Positions 1 through 4,178 of a stretch of DNA of 6,495 bases are shown here, piece after piece. Position 1 is the stretch's first letter, and each line of letters opens with the position of its first letter. This DNA is from Gemmatimonadota bacterium (GTDB lineage Bacteria; Gemmatimonadota; Gemmatimonadetes; Longimicrobiales; RSA9): contig JACQPS010000086.1 in assembly GCA_016207445.1 (NCBI GenBank), forward strand, positions 1-6,495, written 5' to 3'. The notes under the pieces were generated by a model. It saw only the letters and a program-made list of their open reading frames with translations, searched no databases and was not told where the DNA came from. A program made the translations under genes and the position numbers.

Positions 1-1
1 C

Positions 2-355
2 GAGCCCGGCGACACGCCCTACGAAGGAGCGACGATCGAGGTGCAGTTCGTCGGATTCGATTTTCCGGGGGGCGTTCACCTGGTGGGTGACGCCGCCGGC
101 GTCGCCTCCGGGCTGACGTTCGAGGGGATCTACCCCGCCCTGATCACAGGCGAGGAAGTGGCGCGCCGCATCCTGGATCCCCGGTTTCCCATGCCGAAGA
201 CCCGGCGCTGGCTGCGGAAAAAGCAGTTGCACGATGCCATCGGCCGCGCCTGGCTGCGGCGCCGGCCCCGCGACGCGAGTCTCTGGGCCATCTACCACCT
301 GTGCCGCAGCCGCACGGCAAACCGGCTGCTCACGGCTTTCTTCACCGCCGGCTGA
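2..355 (+). CDS. FAD-dependent oxidoreductase, geranylgeranyl-reductase-like, C-terminal part (5' end outside window)
   Basis: Only the last 117 codons are present; the frame is open from base 2, so the gene starts upstream. The segment reading HLVGDAAGVASGLTFEGIY, about 30 to 48 residues into the visible part, is the GD-type FAD/ribose-binding motif and following loop typical of the geranylgeranyl reductase / NAD(P)/FAD-dependent oxidoreductase family. The helix ALITGEEVARRIL after it is also family-typical. Members reduce isoprenoid chains of lipids, quinones or chlorophyll, or act on other hydrophobic substrates; the substrate cannot be told from this end alone. The tail is very basic (many Arg, including an LRRRPRD stretch), which could favour membrane contact. 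A GTG at 41 is internal, because family-like sequence continues upstream of it. The 81-base gap to the YHS gene gives no reason to link the two functionally. The family call is fairly sure; the role is unknown. Confidence 0.8.
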   Translation, partial: EPGDTPYEGATIEVQFVGFDFPGGVHLVGDAAGVASGLTFEGIYPALITGEEVARRILDPRFPMPKTRRWLRKKQLHDAIGRAWLRRRPRDASLWAIYHLCRSRTANRLLTAFFTAG

Positions 356-360
356 GCCGG
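348..360 (+). other. Small hairpin around the oxidoreductase stop codon
   Basis: CCGGC (348-352) and GCCGG (356-360) are perfect inverted repeats with the stop codon TGA as the 3-base loop. No T-run follows, so it is not a convincing intrinsic terminator. Short GC palindromes like this occur by chance in GC-rich DNA. Confidence 0.25.
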
Positions 361-372
361 TCGAGCATCGCT

Positions 373-408
373 CTTGCAGTTCTGGGGTCGGGCGGCAAGC
401 TTGCAGTT
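373..408. repeat. 9-bp direct repeat CTTGCAGTT (two copies) with overlapping palindrome
   Basis: CTTGCAGTT occurs at 373-381 and again at 400-408, 27 bases from start to start. The second copy overlaps the perfect 10-bp palindrome GCAAGCTTGC (395-404). The block is less GC-rich than its surroundings and lies 29 bases upstream of the YHS start codon, so it could be a regulator-binding site or part of a promoter. TTGCAG within the first copy resembles a -35 box, but no good -10 hexamer lies 16-18 bases downstream. The repeats are seen directly; a regulatory role is inference. Confidence 0.35.
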
Positions 409-424
409 ACGCCGTCCGGGAGGG

Positions 425-430
425 AGGAGG
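425..430 (+). promoter_or_regulatory. Strong ribosome binding site of the YHS gene
   Basis: A perfect AGGAGG sits six bases before the ATG at 437. This picks that start over the in-frame ATG at 449 and predicts efficient translation. It is the best Shine-Dalgarno in the window. Confidence 0.8.
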
Positions 431-436
431 TAGCCA

Positions 437-784
437 ATGCCCGAGAGGATGAGGGACCCCGTCTGCGGCATGGTGATCGAGCCGGACAAGGCCGTGGGAA
501 GCATGGATCACGGCGGCCAGACCTACTACTTCTGCTCGACTCAATGCCTGCGCGAGTTCCAGTCGAGCCCCGAGCGCTACACGGAAGCGGCGGCCGCCGG
601 CGCGGGGGAAAAGGAATCCCGCTTCGAGCCGGGTGAGGCGGTCGAGCGGCACGAGCCGCCCCGCACGACCCTGGGCCGTGTCACCTTCCCGAAGTTCGGC
701 TCGGCCGGCAGCGGGGGGGCGGAGTTCGAGCGGCTCCCGGAAGCGCACGAGGAGAAGGAAGAAAAAGGGCCCGGGAAGGAGTAG
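437..784 (+). CDS. YHS-domain small metal-binding protein
   Basis: This is a 115-residue soluble protein with no signal peptide or membrane segment, so probably cytoplasmic. Residues 6-48 form a YHS domain (related to TRASH): DPVCGM at 7-12, then YYFCSTQCLREFQSSPERY at 30-48. Cys10, Cys33 and Cys37 are the expected metal ligands, with His25 nearby. YHS domains are found alone or fused to copper P-type ATPases and other metal-handling proteins, and are thought to bind Cu, Zn or similar soft metals. Residues 50-115 form a low-complexity charged tail rich in Glu, Lys, Gly and Pro, ending in EEKEEKGPGKE, with no recognisable fold. Lone YHS proteins are often shorter, so the tail is an extension. 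The gene lies upstream of a Cu/Ag efflux operon on the same strand, which fits a metal sensing, buffering or delivery role; this is inferred. Domain call sure, function open. Confidence 0.88.
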   Translation: MPERMRDPVCGMVIEPDKAVGSMDHGGQTYYFCSTQCLREFQSSPERYTEAAAAGAGEKESRFEPGEAVERHEPPRTTLGRVTFPKFGSAGSGGAEFERLPEAHEEKEEKGPGKE

Positions 785-806
785 CCGCGGCCGCAGCTGC
801 TCCTTC
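775..806 (+). terminator. 11-bp hairpin spanning the YHS stop codon (terminator-like, no U-tract)
   Basis: GAAGGAGTAGC (775-785) pairs with GCTGCTCCTTC (796-806) along all 11 positions with one G-U wobble, around a 10-base GC-rich loop. The stop codon TAG (782-784) is in the left arm. The following bases, TCGCCGAGG, contain no T-run, so classic intrinsic termination is doubtful. It may protect the mRNA 3' end, attenuate, or act with Rho. The structure is directly visible; its role is not shown. Confidence 0.4.
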
Positions 807-962
807 GCCGAGGTACATTCCCCCGGTGCCCGGGAGAGCCAACGACCATCCGTCCCTCGGCCGGCGTGGAACGCCCCGGGAACGCCTCTCGCTTCCGCGG
901 GGTTGTATGGACAGGTATCTCACCGGTGAATCCCGCCGAGCATTCGAGCTAGCTTGGAGCGA
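785..962. other. Intergenic gap without a clear promoter
   Basis: Apart from the right arm of the hairpin at 775-806, I see only a small CCCGG/CCGGG inverted repeat (822-834). No hexamer pair resembling a sigma-70 promoter is convincing; TTGTAT at 903 and GGTATCT at 914 are isolated hints without proper partners. I found no MerR/CueR-type operator (long spacer with ACCTTCC/GGAAGG arms). No ORF here has family-like sequence. Confidence 0.4.
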
Positions 963-1370
963 ATGATCAGACGCTTGCGGTTCCTGGCTGGGGTTTTCGC
1001 GCTGCTCGCGCTCTCGCTTTCGCTCGCCGGGGCGACGTGGGCGGCGCTATGCACACCGGGCATGGATACCAGGAGCTCCACGCGGGCGTTGGTGATGCCC
1101 GCCCACTCGTCCGATGGCGCGGGCAGCATGCCCCTGGACGATTGCAGGGGCGCTGGCAGCGTGCCTGTCTCCGGCCAAAGCTCTCCGCCCGCACCGCACT
1201 GTCCGTTCACCTCGATGGCCGGGTTCCCGTGCTCGGCCGCGGCCTCGCTGCCGAGTACGCTTTCGCTCAATCTTCTGCCCGCGCCCGAGGGCGCCACGGG
1301 AAGTTCGGCTGCCGATCTCGAGCCGCACCTCTTGCTGGGCAAAGCTCTCTTCCATCCCCCGAAGGCGTAG
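963..1370 (+). CDS. Small exported Cys/Met/His-containing protein of unknown family
   Basis: This reads as a 135-residue protein from ATG 963. An in-frame TTG at 954 would add three residues, but ATG is preferred; GGAG at 956-959 is close to it (3-base spacer), so initiation is not well defined. Residues 1-27 are a clear Sec signal peptide: MIRRLR, a Leu/Ala-rich core, then a probable signal peptidase I site after ATWA. A lipobox is unlikely, because the residue before Cys30 is Leu. The mature part is Pro/Ser/Ala-rich with Cys30, Cys61, Cys80 and Cys90, Met34, Met45, Met56 and Met85, and His48 and His79, clustered as MPAH, SMPLDDC and PHCPFTSMAGFPC. It ends LGKALFHPPKA. The composition suggests a periplasmic soft-metal binder or disulfide-bonded protein. 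It recalls poorly characterised small secreted proteins near copper genes, but I cannot assign a family. Located 256 bases before the cusC-like gene; a chaperone-like role is inference. Confidence 0.6.
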   Translation: MIRRLRFLAGVFALLALSLSLAGATWAALCTPGMDTRSSTRALVMPAHSSDGAGSMPLDDCRGAGSVPVSGQSSPPAPHCPFTSMAGFPCSAAASLPSTLSLNLLPAPEGATGSSAADLEPHLLLGKALFHPPKA

Positions 1371-1377
1371 TCCGTAC

Positions 1378-1398
1378 GGCCGGGGATTCAACCCGGCC
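1378..1398 (+). terminator. GC hairpin just after the small exported gene (terminator-like, no U-tract)
   Basis: GGCCGGG (1378-1384) and CCCGGCC (1392-1398) form a perfect 7-bp all-GC stem with a 7-base loop, starting 8 bases after the stop codon. No T-run follows (AGAATTCCC), so termination is only possible, not shown. If functional, it would separate the small gene from the cus operon. Confidence 0.35.
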
Positions 1399-1519
1399 AG
1401 AATTCCCTGGCACACTCGCACGTCATTGGGAGCCAGCTCGGAGCCGTTCGCCCGGCTTCCGCCGTTCGCCCGAATGCCGGCACAGGCGGCTCGCGCGCCG
1501 GGAGCGTCCTCACCCGGGC

Positions 1520-1618
1520 GCGGCCGAGGTCGCCTGCGATCTCGTGCGCAGGGGGGTCACGGATGTGGCCAAGGTCCAGGCCGCCGTGGACGCGGCGTCG
1601 ACGCCGTCGGGAGCATAG
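1520..1618 (+). pseudogene. Possible remnant or frameshifted short coding tail before cusC
   Basis: In the frame of base 1520, the translation runs AAEVACDLVRRGVTDVAKVQ and on to a TAG at 1616-1618. It looks helical and protein-like, with mostly G/C third positions and many A/T second positions, unlike the bases before it. No ATG, GTG or TTG lies in this frame between 1370 and 1520; GTG codons occur only inside the stretch. An ATG at 1474 in the neighbouring frame could supply a start if there were a frameshift near 1510-1520. The stop is next to the cusC Shine-Dalgarno, as in coupled genes. It could be a decayed or frameshifted small gene, or chance. Confidence 0.22.
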
Positions 1619-1621
1619 GAG
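1617..1621 (+). promoter_or_regulatory. Ribosome binding site fixing the cusC start
   Basis: AGGAG lies five bases before ATG 1627, and the encoded protein starts with a signal peptide. Together these choose 1627 over the upstream in-frame ATG at 1114. Confidence 0.75.
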
Positions 1622-1626
1622 AAGGC

Positions 1627-2979
1627 ATGAAGACGAGAATGCAATTCGCCAGGTGGGCTGGTGGCGCGGCTCTGATCGTCACGACGCTCACGCCCGGAAC
1701 ATTGTGGGCGCAGGGCGCCGGCGCGCGCTCGGTGCAGCTCGCGAGCTTCCTGCGCGAAGCCGAGGAGAAGAACCCGGAGCTCACGGCTGCGCGCAAAGCC
1801 GCCGAAGCCGCGGCCGCCCGTGTACCGCAGGCCGGCGCGCTGGCCGACCCCGTGGTGGGCGTGGGCGTGATGAACCTTCCCGCGGCGGATCCCGGCCTGC
1901 GCGGTGACATGATGACCATGGCCACGGTCGGGGTCTGGGGAACCCTGCCGTTCCCGGGCAAACTGGCTTTGCGCGAAGACGCGGCACGCTTCCAGGCCGA
2001 GGCTTCCAGATGGGAGCTGGAGCGCGTGCGCCAGAAGGTCGTCGCAGGCGTGAAGGCCGCCTATTACGAGATCTACTTCCTGGACCGGGCGCTCGACGTC
2101 ACCGCGCGAAACCAGGGGCTGGTCACCGACTTCGCCCGGCTCACCTCGGCCAGGTACGGCGTCGGCACGGGAGCCCAGGCGGATGTGCTGAAGGCTCAGG
2201 TCGAACGTACGCGTCTCGAAGACCAGCTGGTGGACATTCGTGAGAAGCGCACCTCCTCCTCCGCCCGGCTGAACTCGCTGCTCGGCCGGCCTACGGACAC
2301 GCCCGTTCCCGCCGTCGAGTTTCCGGAAGGCGTGCGCGCGGCGGCGCTCCAGGGCGCGCCGGACAGGGCCACGTTCGCCTACGTCGCGCTCCAGCCCGCG
2401 GCGGCCCCGGGACGACCCACGGTCGCGGACCTCCAGCGGCTCGCCCTCGAGCACAACCCGATGATTCAGGCGCACCTCCGCCGCATCGAGGCGCAGAAGA
2501 AGGCGGTCGCGCTCGCGGGCAAGGCCAAACTGCCGGACTTCGACATCTCGGTCGGGTACGGCCAGCGGGTCGGACTCGGTGATTTCGTCAGTGCCATGGT
2601 TTCCGTGCCGGTGCCGATCTTCGCCGGACGCAAGCAGGACCAGCAGGTAGCCGAAGAAGCTGCCAGCCTCGCGGAGATGCACGCGCTGCACGACACGATG
2701 GTGAACGAGCTGAACGCCGAGATCGCATCCCTGACAGCGCAGCTGGAGCGGACGCGCGCCCAGCTCCTGCTCCTGGATCAGGGGATCCTGCCGCAGGCCC
2801 GGGCCGCGCTCGCGTCCGCGACGGCGGCGTACCGGGTCGGGCGGGTCGATTTCCTGTCGCTGCTCGACTCCCAGGTCACGCTCTACCGTCACGAGCTCGA
2901 CAACCACCGCCTGCTGGGCGACTTCGCCAGCATCCTCGCCGCGCTCGAGCGCGCCGTGGGCAAGGAGATTCTGCCATGA
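1627..2979 (+). CDS. cusC: CusC-like outer-membrane efflux channel (TolC/OEP family)
   Basis: This 450-residue protein would form the trimeric outer-membrane exit duct of the tripartite efflux system. Residues 1-28 are a signal peptide (MKTRMQFARW, hydrophobic core, cleavage probably after LWA). There are two OEP repeats. The first runs from about residue 38 (LREAEEKNPEL) through the GTLPFPGKL beta-strand region and long helices to about 225. The second runs from about 265 (VADLQRLALEHNPMIQAHL) through VSVPVPIF to YRVGRVDFLSLLDSQ near 400-415. A Pro/Ala-rich linker separates them. Length is normal for the family. E. coli CusC is lipid-anchored through an N-terminal Cys, but no Cys or lipobox is seen here, so this channel is probably not a lipoprotein. 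Its stop overlaps the next start as ATGA, so translation with cusB is coupled. Family sure; metal specificity is taken from the partner pump. Confidence 0.9.
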   Translation: MKTRMQFARWAGGAALIVTTLTPGTLWAQGAGARSVQLASFLREAEEKNPELTAARKAAEAAAARVPQAGALADPVVGVGVMNLPAADPGLRGDMMTMATVGVWGTLPFPGKLALREDAARFQAEASRWELERVRQKVVAGVKAAYYEIYFLDRALDVTARNQGLVTDFARLTSARYGVGTGAQADVLKAQVERTRLEDQLVDIREKRTSSSARLNSLLGRPTDTPVPAVEFPEGVRAAALQGAPDRATFAYVALQPAAAPGRPTVADLQRLALEHNPMIQAHLRRIEAQKKAVALAGKAKLPDFDISVGYGQRVGLGDFVSAMVSVPVPIFAGRKQDQQVAEEAASLAEMHALHDTMVNELNAEIASLTAQLERTRAQLLLLDQGILPQARAALASATAAYRVGRVDFLSLLDSQVTLYRHELDNHRLLGDFASILAALERAVGKEILP

Positions 2980-4175
2980 AGAAGTCGCGCACCCTCTACC
3001 TCGGCGCCGGCGCCGGCATCGTCGTGCTGGCGGGTGGGCTGATCTTCGCGCTCGGCGGCCGAGACCGCGCACCCACGGCCGCCCAGGCAATGCCGGGCGC
3101 GGACATGGCCGGAATGGCGATGGGCAAGGGAAGCGTTCGCCTGACGCCGAACGAGATGCGCACCTTCGGCATCACGTTCGCCACGGCCGAAGTCCGGCCG
3201 CTCCGGCGCGCGATCCGCACGGTCGGGCTCGTGGAGTTCGATGAGACGCGTATGGCTTACGTCTCCCCGAAGTTTGGCGGCTGGGTGGAGCGGCTGCATG
3301 TGGATTTCACCGGCAAGCCGGTGCGCAAGGGCCAGCCGCTCCTCGATGTCTACTCTCCCGAGCTGGTGAGCGCCCAGGAGGAGCTGCTGCTGGCCGCGCG
3401 CATGGCCGCATCCGTCGGGCAGAGCGCGATCGAGGGCGTGGCGAGCGGGGCCGGCGATCTCCTGGAATCCGCCAAGCGGCGGCTGCGCTACTGGGACATC
3501 TCCGATGGCCAGATCACGCACATCCTGTCCTCGGGTCAGGTCCAGAAAACGCTCACGCTGCATGCGCCCGTGAGCGGCATCGTGATGGAGAAGGATGTAT
3601 TCGAGGGCCAGGCCTTCCTGCCCGGTCACAGGCTCTACATGATCGCCGATCTCGCGGAGGTCTGGATCAACGCCGAGGTGTTCGAGTCCGACGCCGCGCT
3701 GCTGCGCGAGGGGATGCCGGCGGAGATCGCGATCGGGGCGCTGCCCGGCCGGTCGTACCGCGGACGCGTGGAATACGTCTATCCGACGCTCGAGGAGAAG
3801 ACGCGCGCCATGCGCGTCCGCATCGCGCTCCCCAACCGCAGCAGGGAGCTGAAGCCCGGGATGTATGCCACCGTCAAATTCACGGCCGACCTCGGCAAGG
3901 TCCTCGCGTTGCCGGCCTCGGCGGTACTCCACTCCGGTGAGCGCGCGGTCGCGTTCGTCGACATGGGCGCGGGAGAGCTCATGCCGCACGAGCTCGTCCT
4001 CGGGCAGCGAGGGGAGGAATACGTCGAGGTGCTCGAGGGGATCGAGCCCGGCCAGCGCGTGGTCACTTCCGCGCAGTTCCTGCTCGATTCCGAGTCGAAC
4101 CTGGCCGAGGTCATGAAGGCCATGATGGCCCAGATGCCGGCCGGCGAGCCGCCCGCCCGGAAGCAGGAGCGCTGA
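2976..4175 (+). CDS. cusB: CusB-like periplasmic adaptor (membrane fusion protein) of Cu/Ag efflux
   Basis: This 399-residue adaptor links the RND pump to the outer-membrane channel. Start: AAGGAG at 2962-2967, eight bases before the ATG, which overlaps the cusC stop. Residues 8-27 form a hydrophobic N-terminal anchor or uncleaved signal (no lipobox). Residues 39-49 (AMPGADMAGMAMG) carry Met39, 44, 47 and 49; in E. coli CusB, N-terminal methionines bind Cu(I)/Ag(I) and hand it to CusA. Next come a barrel-sandwich half around YVSPKFGGWVERLHVDFTGK (about 90-110), a helical hairpin (about 125-185), the second lipoyl-like half HAPVSGIVMEKDVFEGQ (about 197-213), a beta-barrel (LAEVWINAEVFESD to LKPGMYATVKF) and a membrane-proximal domain ending SAQFLLDSESNL. 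The C-terminal tail is again Met-rich (VMKAMMAQMP). The Cys-containing heavy-metal-binding domain fused to some CusB homologues is absent. Length is near E. coli CusB. Confidence 0.92.
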   Translation: MKKSRTLYLGAGAGIVVLAGGLIFALGGRDRAPTAAQAMPGADMAGMAMGKGSVRLTPNEMRTFGITFATAEVRPLRRAIRTVGLVEFDETRMAYVSPKFGGWVERLHVDFTGKPVRKGQPLLDVYSPELVSAQEELLLAARMAASVGQSAIEGVASGAGDLLESAKRRLRYWDISDGQITHILSSGQVQKTLTLHAPVSGIVMEKDVFEGQAFLPGHRLYMIADLAEVWINAEVFESDAALLREGMPAEIAIGALPGRSYRGRVEYVYPTLEEKTRAMRVRIALPNRSRELKPGMYATVKFTADLGKVLALPASAVLHSGERAVAFVDMGAGELMPHELVLGQRGEEYVEVLEGIEPGQRVVTSAQFLLDSESNLAEVMKAMMAQMPAGEPPARKQER

Positions 4176-4178
4176 GCC

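Larger units (their letters stand above)
1371..1626. other. Leader region of the cus operon
   Basis: This 256-base gap holds the GC hairpin at 1378-1398, a coding-like stretch at 1520-1618 (listed separately) and the cusC ribosome binding site. The cusC frame stays open upstream back to an ATG at 1114, but the translation there is Arg/Pro/Ser-rich and unlike any protein, and it overlaps the small exported gene; it is an artefact of high GC. A promoter for cusCBA would be expected here, but I cannot point to one. Confidence 0.4.

Noticed and set aside
903..931. Possible promoter or MerR/CueR-type operator before the small exported gene
   Set aside because: TTGTAT has no -10 box at a proper distance, and no dyad with a 19-20 base spacer typical of CueR promoters is present.
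1037..1520. Frame-2 open frame covering the small exported gene and the following gap
   Set aside because: Before about 1520 the translation is Arg-rich and has no coding-like codon pattern; the signal-peptide-bearing frame is the better reading. Only the 1520-1618 end looks protein-like and is reported separately.
1114..1626. In-frame upstream extension of cusC from ATG 1114
   Set aside because: The extension overlaps the small exported gene, reads as Arg/Pro/Ser noise, and would bury the signal peptide that starts at 1627 behind a good ribosome binding site.
1510..3090. 526-codon open frame on the - strand
   Set aside because: It lies antisense to the clear cusC gene; the translation is Arg/Gly/His-rich with no domain. 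Long antisense frames are common opposite GC-rich genes.
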